A stretch of DNA of 7,416 bases, from assembly GCA_003152595.1 (NCBI GenBank), contig PMAM01000203.1, positions 1 to 7,416 of the forward strand, written 5' to 3'. Below, one piece after another: positions 1 through 5,416 of the stretch. Each line of letters opens with the position of its first letter. Positions within the stretch are counted from its first letter, which is position 1. The translations under genes were made by a program, and so were the position numbers. Below the pieces are notes generated by a model. The model was given only the letters and a program-made list of their open reading frames with translations, ran no database searches and had not been told where the DNA came from. Source of the stretch: Acidobacterium sp. GTDB lineage: Bacteria; Acidobacteriota; Terriglobia; Terriglobales; Acidobacteriaceae.

Positions 1-278
1 GCGTCATCGTCAAGGAGCTCAAACGCCGCTTCGCCGCCATCGTCACCAACGGCCAGGGCGAGATGAAAGGCAAGCTCTTCCGCATCGCCCACATCGGCCT
101 GTTCGACTACATGGACACCATCGCCATCCTTGGCGCCCTCGAACAGGTCGCCGCCACGTCGCTCAACCTGCCCGGCTTCGCCTTTGGCAAAGCGCTCGCC
201 GCCGCGCAAAACGTCTATGCCGAACGCACCGCCCAGCCCGCGCCACCGCAAAAGGTCGAGGCACTCACGGCTGTCTAA
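1..278 (+). CDS. Class V aminotransferase, C-terminal end (alanine/serine-glyoxylate type), 5' partial
   Basis: This is the last 91 codons of a PLP-dependent class V aminotransferase; the reading frame is open from base 3 and ends at TAA 276-278, and the PLP lysine and most of the protein lie upstream of the window. What is visible is the small C-terminal domain. The stretch NGQGEMKGKLFRIAHIG, followed by LFDYMDTIAILGALE, matches the family pattern G-x-x-x-G-K-x-x-R-I-x-H-x-G seen in alanine-glyoxylate and serine-glyoxylate/pyruvate aminotransferases. The Arg in FRIAHIG corresponds to the arginine that binds the substrate carboxylate in this fold. Such enzymes move an amino group between a small amino acid and glyoxylate or pyruvate in the cytoplasm; the exact substrate cannot be read from this fragment. 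The Ala/Pro-rich tail after the domain is probably disordered. A small hairpin and the zinc-ribbon gene follow 42 bp downstream on the same strand. Confidence 0.88.
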   Translation, partial: VIVKELKRRFAAIVTNGQGEMKGKLFRIAHIGLFDYMDTIAILGALEQVAATSLNLPGFAFGKALAAAQNVYAERTAQPAPPQKVEALTAV

Positions 279-290
279 CCATCCTCTTTC

Positions 291-306
291 CCGGCGCCAT
301 CGCCGG
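291..306 (+). terminator. Short GC hairpin after the aminotransferase gene
   Basis: CCGGCG (291-296) and CGCCGG (301-306) form a perfect 6-bp stem around the loop CCAT, 12 bases after the aminotransferase stop codon. There is no T-tract, so this could be a weak terminator, an attenuator before the zinc-ribbon gene, or chance in GC-rich DNA. Confidence 0.25.
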
Positions 307-320
307 CTCTGTCACGAGAA

Positions 321-539
321 ATGGAGATGTCTTTCCCTATTCGTACCTGCGCAATCTGTGGTGAAGAGTTCGAACTGAAACCCGACAAACCGGGCTTCGC
401 CAACCGCTGTCCCGACTGCAGCGAACCCGAACAGTCAGACTCCGGCTCGGCATCCGCCGCCGGTTTCGGCAACGACCGCGAAGCCAACGCCGAGCGCCGC
501 CGCGTTATGCGCGACATGCTCTACCGCAAGGACAGCTAA
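321..539 (+). CDS. Small zinc-ribbon protein (72 aa), function unknown
   Basis: This is a 72-residue, hydrophilic, probably cytoplasmic protein with four cysteines in two CxxC knuckles: C10-x2-C13 (TCAICGEEF) and C30-x2-C33 (NRCPDCSE). That spacing is typical of a zinc ribbon that binds one Zn2+. The second half is a Ser/Glu/Ala-rich linker (about residues 35-50) and a charged, probably helical tail rich in Arg and Glu (about 51-72). There is no membrane segment or signal peptide. Two starts lie close together: ATG 321 and ATG 327. The bases GAG at 316-318 would be about 8 nt before ATG 327, so the shorter form (70 aa, starting MSFPIRTC) is a real alternative; neither has a strong Shine-Dalgarno sequence. 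The gene lies 42 bp after the aminotransferase on the same strand and could be cotranscribed with it. I recognise the zinc-ribbon type but not a specific function; it could bind nucleic acid or a protein partner. Confidence 0.8.
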   Translation: MEMSFPIRTCAICGEEFELKPDKPGFANRCPDCSEPEQSDSGSASAAGFGNDREANAERRRVMRDMLYRKDS

Positions 540-563
540 GTCCTCGCCCGCATCAGATGCCCC

Positions 564-583
564 GGGTCTCGTTTCTGAGACCC
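564..583. terminator. Hairpin between convergent genes, probable bidirectional terminator
   Basis: GGGTCTC (564-570) and GAGACCC (577-583) form a perfect 7-bp stem with a 6-nt loop. It sits in the 58-bp gap between two convergent genes, 24 bp after the zinc-ribbon stop and 14 bp after the ARPP-1 stop. No T-tract follows on either strand, so it is not a textbook intrinsic terminator, but its position suggests that it ends or stabilises transcripts from both sides. Confidence 0.5.
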
Positions 584-597
584 AGGTCGACTTACAG

Positions 598-1719
598 CTA
601 GCGGTCGGTCACCATCTTCGTGACGTGCACGTCGAAGTCCGCCTCCGGCGCAAGCCCTCGCAGCGTGAATACCTTGTAGCCGTCCCCGGTCGTCTCCGTC
701 CGCCGAAAAACGCCAGGCTCCGTTTCCACCACCTCGCGTCCGCCGCTCAGCTTTGCGATGAACGACTGCGCGTCACTCACATCCGGTGTGCCCTCAACAG
801 AACCGGCCGTCGCCGCCTCCGCCACATAACTCCGCATTAGCTTCGGCCAATACTTCGCCAAAAGATCCGTGCTCGCGAACACATCCGCCCACTCCACGTT
901 CCCGTTCACCGCCACCACAACGCCCACCGCGCCCTGCTTGCGCAGCTCGTTCAGGATCGCCTCCTCCTCCGCGTGACCGCCGTATTCCTCCAGCCTGGCC
1001 TGTACCGGTGGACTGGCAAACACCTTCGCGTACGAACTCATCCCGCGAACATCGCCCAGCGACTCCGACCTCCCCAGCGAATTCGCCACCGCTGCATTCG
1101 ACGCGCGCACCCGATCCCACACTTCCTCCTGGTTCTGCTTCGCCATCGCCGGCATGCGCACGCTGGGCTGTGCCATCTGCGCCGCCATCGACCCAAACTT
1201 CGCGCTCGATTCCACCCACCGTCCCGGCTCCACGCAGAACACATTCAGATCCATCGGGCCGCCCTTCGGCGGCACGATCCGATCTGCCCCGATCACGCGA
1301 TCCTGCTTGCCGCCCGTCACGATCTCCCCCGCCAGCAGCAGCAGCGGTCGCGCCGAATTGTTGTAGAGCACCAGCCGGTTCACTTCCGCGCCGCCGCTGT
1401 ACCGCGCCGGATGCTCGCCGCGCACCAGCCCGCGATCGCTCCCCGCCTCCGTCACCACCACCTCACCGGTACGAATCCCCTCGTCCAGCGTCAAAAGCTG
1501 CGAGGTGTTATACGGCTTCCCTCCCATCACCGGAAAAATCGCCAGGTTCCCGCGCCGGATCGCCGGCAGCACCCGATAAGCTCCCAAATTCCCCGTGGGC
1601 CACCCTCCGCCCGGCCCGCCCATTCCCAGCCCAGCCAGCCCCAGCAGCAGCGATGCACCTCCCGCCACCCACCAGCGATCGTGCCCCTTCCGCAAAACAC
1701 ATTCCGGCGCTACCTTCAT
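598..1719 (-). CDS. DUF6569 / ARPP-1 domain protein with N-terminal hydrophobic segment
   Basis: This 373-residue protein matches the ARPP-1 domain family (DUF6569), whose biochemical role is not established to my knowledge. The signature is visible as LAGEIVTGGKQDRVIGADRI (about residues 129-148) and FCVEPGRW (161-168), preceded by the opening strand LAIFPVMGG and QLLTLDEGIRTGEVVVTEAG (about 59-93). These match the family pattern of 'LDEA...V.V.E', 'GE...G.KQ.R' and 'CVE.GRW'. ATG 1719 is chosen because GGAGG lies 5 nt before it; an in-frame ATG at 1740 and a TTG at 1743 would add 7-8 residues without such a site. From this start the protein has a short basic region (R10, K11, R15) and then a hydrophobic run WWVAGGASLLLGLAGLGMGG (16-35), which fits a signal peptide or membrane anchor, so the domain probably acts outside the cytoplasm. 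A glutamine- and alanine-rich middle (about 180-215) precedes the second half. The gene diverges from the ECF sigma factor across 88 bp, so shared control is plausible. Confidence 0.85.
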   Translation of the reverse strand: MKVAPECVLRKGHDRWWVAGGASLLLGLAGLGMGGPGGGWPTGNLGAYRVLPAIRRGNLAIFPVMGGKPYNTSQLLTLDEGIRTGEVVVTEAGSDRGLVRGEHPARYSGGAEVNRLVLYNNSARPLLLLAGEIVTGGKQDRVIGADRIVPPKGGPMDLNVFCVEPGRWVESSAKFGSMAAQMAQPSVRMPAMAKQNQEEVWDRVRASNAAVANSLGRSESLGDVRGMSSYAKVFASPPVQARLEEYGGHAEEEAILNELRKQGAVGVVVAVNGNVEWADVFASTDLLAKYWPKLMRSYVAEAATAGSVEGTPDVSDAQSFIAKLSGGREVVETEPGVFRRTETTGDGYKVFTLRGLAPEADFDVHVTKMVTDR

Positions 1720-1760
1720 ACTTGCCTCCGCTTGCGGCATCAAAACTGCCCGCGCAACCG

Positions 1761-1785
1761 AAGAACGCCATTGGTGTCCGTTCTT
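1761..1785. promoter_or_regulatory. Inverted repeat in the divergent promoter region, candidate operator
   Basis: AAGAACG (1761-1767) and its exact complement CGTTCTT (1779-1785) are separated by 11 bases, placing the dyad near the middle of the 88-bp gap (1720-1807) between the divergent ARPP-1 and sigma genes. The size and symmetry fit a dimeric regulator site controlling one or both promoters. I could not identify convincing -35/-10 boxes for either gene, so the promoters themselves are not called. A 7-bp match by chance is possible. Confidence 0.3.
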
Positions 1786-1807
1786 GCAGAGAATTTTTCA
1801 GGCCTTC

Positions 1808-2755
1808 ATGTCAATAGCCTCCGAGCCCCGGACCCCGGATGTGCCCCTCCCCGCGCCGGCCGCCCTCGCGACCCCCGTCTCGAAGGCCATCGCCGCGCGC
1901 TTCCCGGACTCAGGAGCCTCGCGCTACGGCATCTTCCCGGAGCAGTTCCTGCAATTTGTCACCGCTGTGGTGACAAAATACGCCGCTGATTCCCCCGAAT
2001 CCGACCAGCTCCAGCTCCTCGAAAAGCTCCGCATCGAAGAACTCGTCCTCGCTCGCGCCTGTTCGGCCGGCAACGACGACGCCTGGACCGACTTCCTCAC
2101 CCGATTCCGCGCATCCTTATATGAGAGCGCGTATCGCATTGCCGGCAACGACGCCACCGGCCGCGAAATCGCCGACGAGCTCTACGCCGACCTCTACGGC
2201 CTCCCCAACCGCGACGGCCGCCGCGTTTCCAAACTCGACTACTACATGGGCCGCGGCTCCCTCGAAGGCTGGCTCCGCACCGTCCTCGCCCAGCACCACA
2301 TCGACCGCTGCCGCTCGTATGCCAAAACCGTCAGCCTCGAAGAACAAGTCGAATCCGGCGCCGGATTCTCTGCTCCCCCGGAACCCATCGTCGTCCCGCC
2401 CGACCCGCGCCTCGCCGCCGCCCTCTCCCAAACCCTCGACGAACTCACCGCCGAAGACCGCTTCCTCCTCGCGTCCTACTACCTCGACCAGCGCACCCTC
2501 GCCCAACTCGCCCGCGCCCTCCACGTCCACGAGTCCACGATGAGCCGCCGTCTCGACCGCCTCACATCGCACCTTCACAAGCGAGTCGTCAAGCGCCTCC
2601 GCGCCTCGGGCCTCACCGCCCGCCAGTGTGACGAGCTCCTCACAGACACCGACGTCCGCGACCTCAGCCCCGGCCTGAGTTCCGACCTCACAGCAAAACT
2701 GCGGCAAGAATCCTCCGGACCCGCGTTCTATAACAAGGACGGATCGGCATCGTGA
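1808..2755 (+). CDS. ECF-type RNA polymerase sigma factor with N-terminal extension
   Basis: This 315-residue protein is a sigma-70 family, ECF-like sigma factor that would direct RNA polymerase to a specific promoter set. Region 2 spans about residues 83-176: ACSAGNDDAWTDFLTRF (2.1), EIADELYADLYG (2.2, the place of the usual 'DAEDLVQEVF') and GSLEGWLRTVLAQHHIDRCR (2.3-2.4). Region 4 spans about 203-262, with LDELTAEDRFLLASYYLDQ leading into the helix-turn-helix TLAQLARALHVHESTMSRRL. It is longer than a typical ECF factor of about 180-200 residues: there is an extra N-terminal part of about 80 residues (Pro/Ala-rich, then a helical EQFLQFVTAVV region) and a C-terminal tail of about 50. ATG 1808 is chosen because AGG lies 5 nt upstream and the preceding in-frame sequence looks like non-coding antisense of the neighbour. 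The stop codon overlaps the GTG start of the anti-sigma gene, so the two are translationally coupled. Confidence 0.92.
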   Translation: MSIASEPRTPDVPLPAPAALATPVSKAIAARFPDSGASRYGIFPEQFLQFVTAVVTKYAADSPESDQLQLLEKLRIEELVLARACSAGNDDAWTDFLTRFRASLYESAYRIAGNDATGREIADELYADLYGLPNRDGRRVSKLDYYMGRGSLEGWLRTVLAQHHIDRCRSYAKTVSLEEQVESGAGFSAPPEPIVVPPDPRLAAALSQTLDELTAEDRFLLASYYLDQRTLAQLARALHVHESTMSRRLDRLTSHLHKRVVKRLRASGLTARQCDELLTDTDVRDLSPGLSSDLTAKLRQESSGPAFYNKDGSAS

Positions 2756-3891
2756 AGCGGATACCCCCCAGCACACTGCGCACGCACCTGGCCCACAACC
2801 AGGCCACCGGTCCTCATCCCGACGCCGATCTCCTCACAGCCTTTGCAGAAGACGCGCTCATCGACCGCGAACGCACCAGCGTCCTCACCCATCTCGCCGC
2901 GTGCCCCGACTGCCGCGCCATCGTCCACACGGCCACAGCCGCCGCACCCGAACAGGAAATGCTGCCCGAGCCGCTCCCCGCGCGCCCGCCGCTCCGCAAC
3001 TGGTTTGCGAGCGTCGCCCTCGTCGCATCGCTGCTCGTCATGGCCGCTTCGACGATCGTCTTCTATCGCACGCTCCACACCAACCCCGCGCCCATGCAAA
3101 CCGCTGCGACCACCGCCGCTCAGCAACGCCCCGCAACTCCCACGCCCCAAATCAGTGCCGCCACCAACGCAGCTCTGGCAGCGGCGCCCCCCGCAGCACC
3201 CAAACACTCGCGCACCACCGCACACGCGCCCGCCGCGTCACCGGTCCTTCAAACCGAAGAAGCCCGCGTCGGCGCCGCCGCCCCTGCGCCGCCAGCGCCC
3301 GTTGCCAGCGCCTCTTCCAGCGTGAGTTTGGGCGATCTATCTGCCCAACGAGCGCAAAACGCGCCCCCTGCCGAACAGACACAAATCCACGCACAAATGC
3401 AGGCGCAAATCACTGCGTACCGAAGCGCCATGGCCGAATCCAAAGCCGCCCCGCGCTCGTCCGCCCCGGCCTCCAGCACCGAATCCGTTCAGGTCGCGCC
3501 CAGCCCCGCCTTCGGTGCTCTCCGGACCACGCATCCCGACGCTGGATTCATCCCCGCCCCCACACCGCGTCCTCGCTTCCGCATTAACGACCGCGGTCGT
3601 CTCGAGCGCTCCGTCCAATCCAGCATCTGGATGCCCGTTCCCATCGCGTCCGACGCGCACTTCCGCGTCGTCTCCATCTGGGGCGCCGATGTCTGGGCCG
3701 GCGGCGATCACCTCCGCCTCTTCCACTCCGCCGACAACGGCCTTACCTGGACCGAAGTCCAGCTACCCGCCACCGCCGATCGCACCCACGCCATCGTCCA
3801 CATCCGCGTCGACTCACCGCAGAAGATCACGCTTGAAGACGACACCGGTGCCACCTGGACGACCACCGACGCTGGCGCCACCTGGCAGTAG
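2752..3891 (+). CDS. Membrane anti-sigma factor with zinc finger and C-terminal YCF48/Asp-box domain
   Basis: This 379-residue protein is the probable anti-sigma partner of the upstream sigma factor. Domains in order: a cytoplasmic zinc-finger anti-sigma domain (about residues 20-60) with H47-x3-C51-x2-C54 (HLAACPDC) and the preceding HPDADLLTAFAEDAL helix; one membrane span (about 84-105, WFASVALVASLLVMAASTIV); a long Ala/Pro/Ser/Gln-rich extracytoplasmic linker (about 106-270); and a small domain (about 275-379) resembling YCF48/BNR-type propeller repeats. That domain has Asp-boxes SADNGLTW (326-333) and TTDAGATW (371-378), a further DTGATW (364-369), and a degenerate first repeat around RLERSVQSSIW. 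Inferred role: bind the sigma factor at the inner membrane and release it when the outer domain senses a signal. Translation starts at GTG 2752 inside the sigma stop codon (GTGA, 4-bp overlap) with GGACGGA just upstream, typical of 1:1 coupled synthesis. The protein ends one residue after the last Asp-box. Confidence 0.88.
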   Translation: MKRIPPSTLRTHLAHNQATGPHPDADLLTAFAEDALIDRERTSVLTHLAACPDCRAIVHTATAAAPEQEMLPEPLPARPPLRNWFASVALVASLLVMAASTIVFYRTLHTNPAPMQTAATTAAQQRPATPTPQISAATNAALAAAPPAAPKHSRTTAHAPAASPVLQTEEARVGAAAPAPPAPVASASSSVSLGDLSAQRAQNAPPAEQTQIHAQMQAQITAYRSAMAESKAAPRSSAPASSTESVQVAPSPAFGALRTTHPDAGFIPAPTPRPRFRINDRGRLERSVQSSIWMPVPIASDAHFRVVSIWGADVWAGGDHLRLFHSADNGLTWTEVQLPATADRTHAIVHIRVDSPQKITLEDDTGATWTTTDAGATWQ

Positions 3892-3920
3892 CTCCAACCC
3901 GTCCCGGCTCACTCGGCTAG

Positions 3921-4247
3921 GCCGTCGATGACGCATCGGTGGAGCAGGTGGAGAGCGAGATTCTGGGCTGTTCTCACGCGCAGCTGGGTGGATATCTGAT
4001 GAGCATCTGGGGACTGCCCATCTCGCTGGTGCAGGCGGTGGCGCTCCATCACTGCCCATCGTGCGCGCTTGAATCGGAATTCTCGGCCGTGACAGCGGTG
4101 CACTGCGCCGATGCGCTGGTGCATGCGGCAGAGGACGGGAAAGAGAAGCCGGTTGTGGACGCCGCGTATCTGGATCGGCTGCGCCTGGGGGAAAGATTGA
4201 TCCCCTGGCGAAATCTCCTCGAGGAAAAGCGTGCCACGCTTCAGTGA
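3921..4247 (+). pseudogene. HDOD-domain protein remnant, 5' truncated
   Basis: The frame after the TAG at 3918-3920 encodes about 108 residues matching only the C-terminal part of an HDOD domain, a phosphohydrolase-like signalling domain usually found at the end of response regulators or alone. The visible match is ESEILGCSHAQLGGYLMSIW, then GLPISLVQAVALHHCPS and AVTAVHCADALVH, which follow the family pattern 'E...LG.xHAxVGxYLL.xWGLP...V.AVxxHHxPS...TAVHxADAL'. A complete HDOD domain needs roughly 100-150 more residues before this, and a response-regulator form about 120 more again; none are present. The first possible starts are GTG 3939 and later codons, with no Shine-Dalgarno sequence. It begins 29 bp after the anti-sigma stop and ends in an apparently natural tail (DRLRLGERLIPWRNLLEE). 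I call it a decayed gene. Expression as a 103-residue peptide is possible but unlikely to give a folded HDOD domain. Its last 7 bases overlap the 3' end of the opposing kinase gene. Confidence 0.65.
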
Positions 4248-5362
4248 AGATTTGGATAGGTTCTGAACGCTACGGGTTCAGCGTAGAAGAAAGTTCCGCT
4301 TAGACGCGATGTTTTGAGAAGAACCTCGAAATATGGGAAGCGTTCGAGATGGTCTGGCTGGGATTGGGAAGACAGGCGACGGATCTTTCCCTCGTGTTTC
4401 CGCACAACCACGCTGTGCGCCAGCGCCAGCCCCGTTCCAGAGCCAACCTCTCGCGTGGTGAAGAACGGCTCGAATATGCGCCCCTGAATGTCGGCCGGAA
4501 TCCCATGTCCCGTATCGCTCACCGCGATCTCGGCAAACTCCCCCCTCCGCCGCGTGCGCACAGTAATCTGTCCCTTTTCGGCCTTCTCAGGCCGCTCCCG
4601 AATAGCATGCGCGGCATTCACAATCAGATTCAGCACTACCTGGTTGATCTCGCCCGGATGGCACAGCACCGGGGGCAGCGTTTCGTCGAAGTCCGACGCC
4701 ATCTCGGCGACGTCCTTCCATTCGCTGCGCGCAATCGTAAGGGTCGACGCAATCCCCTGGTTCAGATCGCAGTACGTTTTCTCCGCCACGTCCGGATGGG
4801 AAAACTCCTTCATCGCCCGCACGATCGTCGCCACACGCCTTGTCCCCTCCAGACTCTGTTCGATCGCCTGCGGTACCTCGGCGCGCAGAAACTCCAGATC
4901 GCAGTCCGCCTCCGCCCGGGCTCGGGCCGCCTCAGCCTCAGACAGAGATTTCCCCTCCCCTGGCCGGCAGGACTCCAGCAGCCCGAAGATACTCGAGCAT
5001 GCGTCCTCGAGGAACGTGAGGTTGTCGGCCACAAACTGTATCGGCGTGTTGATCTCGTGCGCAATCCCGGCGGCCATCTGCCCGATCGCCTCCAGCTTCT
5101 GGGCCTGGCGAAGTTCTCCCTCCAGGGCGAGGCGCTCGGTGATGTTTTCCTTAATGGCAAGAAAATGGCTGATGGAGCCGTCCGGGGCGGTGATCGGCGA
5201 AATCGCCGCCGCCTCCCAATACAGCTCACCGTTCTTCTTCCGGTTTCGAAATTCGCCCCTCCACTCCCGCCCTTCGCGAATCGTCTCCCACAAGGTCGTG
5301 TACATTTCCCGCGGCGAGTGACCTGAATTCAGAATCCGCGGATTCTTCCCGAGTACCTCCAT
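4241..5362 (-). CDS. PAS/histidine kinase, apparently 5' truncated with irregular C-terminus
   Basis: This 373-residue sensor histidine kinase would autophosphorylate on His and pass the phosphate to a response regulator. Domains: the second half of a PAS domain plus PAC (about 1-77, EVLGKNPRILNSG to HFLAIKENITER); the dimerisation/phosphoacceptor region with H102 in GQMAAGIAHEINTPIQFV; and the ATPase domain with N-box NLIVNAAHAI (N249), G1 DTGHGIP (D283), F-box IFEPFFTT and G2 GSGTGLALA (307-315). The first 40 or so PAS residues are missing: similarity starts at the ATG or a few codons before, and an in-frame TAG lies 30 bases upstream of the ATG (5390-5392). The G2 box is short or altered compared with the 'GTGQGLALAHS' of close relatives. 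After HEGKI the usual 'G.GT.F' loop is not seen, though YFEVLLK fits the last strand, and about 23 extra residues follow. No clear ribosome-binding site precedes the ATG. There is no membrane segment, so it is cytoplasmic. It may be a decaying gene. It lies 54 bp downstream of gyrB on the same strand. Confidence 0.7.
   Translation of the reverse strand: MEVLGKNPRILNSGHSPREMYTTLWETIREGREWRGEFRNRKKNGELYWEAAAISPITAPDGSISHFLAIKENITERLALEGELRQAQKLEAIGQMAAGIAHEINTPIQFVADNLTFLEDACSSIFGLLESCRPGEGKSLSEAEAARARAEADCDLEFLRAEVPQAIEQSLEGTRRVATIVRAMKEFSHPDVAEKTYCDLNQGIASTLTIARSEWKDVAEMASDFDETLPPVLCHPGEINQVVLNLIVNAAHAIRERPEKAEKGQITVRTRRRGEFAEIAVSDTGHGIPADIQGRIFEPFFTTREVGSGTGLALAHSVVVRKHEGKIRRLSSQSQPDHLERFPYFEVLLKTSRLSGTFFYAEPVAFRTYPNLH
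4263..4286. terminator. Overlapping small hairpins in the tail of the kinase gene
   Basis: CTGAAC (4263-4268) pairs with GTTCAG (4276-4281), and the overlapping CTACG (4270-4274) pairs with CGTAG (4282-4286); the two stems exclude each other. They lie 16-39 bp past the HDOD remnant stop and inside the last 15 codons of the opposing kinase frame. No T-tract follows on either strand. They may be an old terminator between convergent genes that the kinase frame now runs through. Confidence 0.27.
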
Positions 5363-5382
5363 CCCGGAGGGCCATCGCTTTT

Positions 5383-5412
5383 CTAAACCCTAAACTCTAT
5401 CCCCTAAACCCT
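5383..5412. repeat. Degenerate TTTAGGG-type heptamer repeat in the gyrB/kinase gap
   Basis: On the plus strand, CTAAACCC (5383-5390) is followed at once by TAAACTC (5391-5397) and, after a short interruption, CCCTAAACCC (5402-5411). On the minus strand this reads as TTTAGGG units, the same as a plant-type telomere heptamer. It fills most of the 54-bp gap between the gyrB stop and the kinase start. It is AT-richer than the surrounding DNA. I see no hairpin in it. Its role is unknown: it could be a dispersed intergenic repeat or a slippage product. Confidence 0.5.
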
Positions 5413-5416
5413 GCCT

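Noticed and set aside
1720..1743. Longer ARPP-1 starts at ATG 1740 or TTG 1743
   Set aside because: Neither has a Shine-Dalgarno sequence, while ATG 1719 has GGAGG at ideal spacing.
1595..1807. Upstream extension of the sigma factor frame to an earlier ATG at 1595
   Set aside because: This part lies over the 5' end of the opposing ARPP-1 gene, is low-complexity Pro/Ser, and would remove the divergent promoter gap; ATG 1808 has an AGG 5 nt upstream.
786..1989. Long plus-strand open frames (343 and 338 codons) opposite the ARPP-1 gene
   Set aside because: Their translations are Pro/Arg/Ser/His-rich without domain motifs and overlap a gene with clear family signatures and a strong ribosome-binding site; they are antisense shadows of GC-rich coding DNA.
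2117..3726. Minus-strand frames of 129-219 codons opposite the sigma and anti-sigma genes
   Set aside because: They are Gly/Ala/Glu/Arg-rich composition artefacts with no recognisable motif, opposite well-supported genes.
4241..4390. A single frameshift as the explanation for the odd kinase C-terminus
   Set aside because: Reading both other frames after HEGKI gave no 'GT.F...LP' ending; the original frame still has YFEVLLK fitting the last strand, so divergence or decay is more likely than one indel.
4349..5326. Plus-strand open frames of 325 and 277 codons opposite the kinase
   Set aside because: The minus strand carries all kinase boxes in one frame; the plus-strand products have no recognisable domain.
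5383..5412. A true telomere or linear replicon end
   Set aside because: Only about three imperfect heptamers are present, and they lie between two genes with normal coding sequence on both sides.
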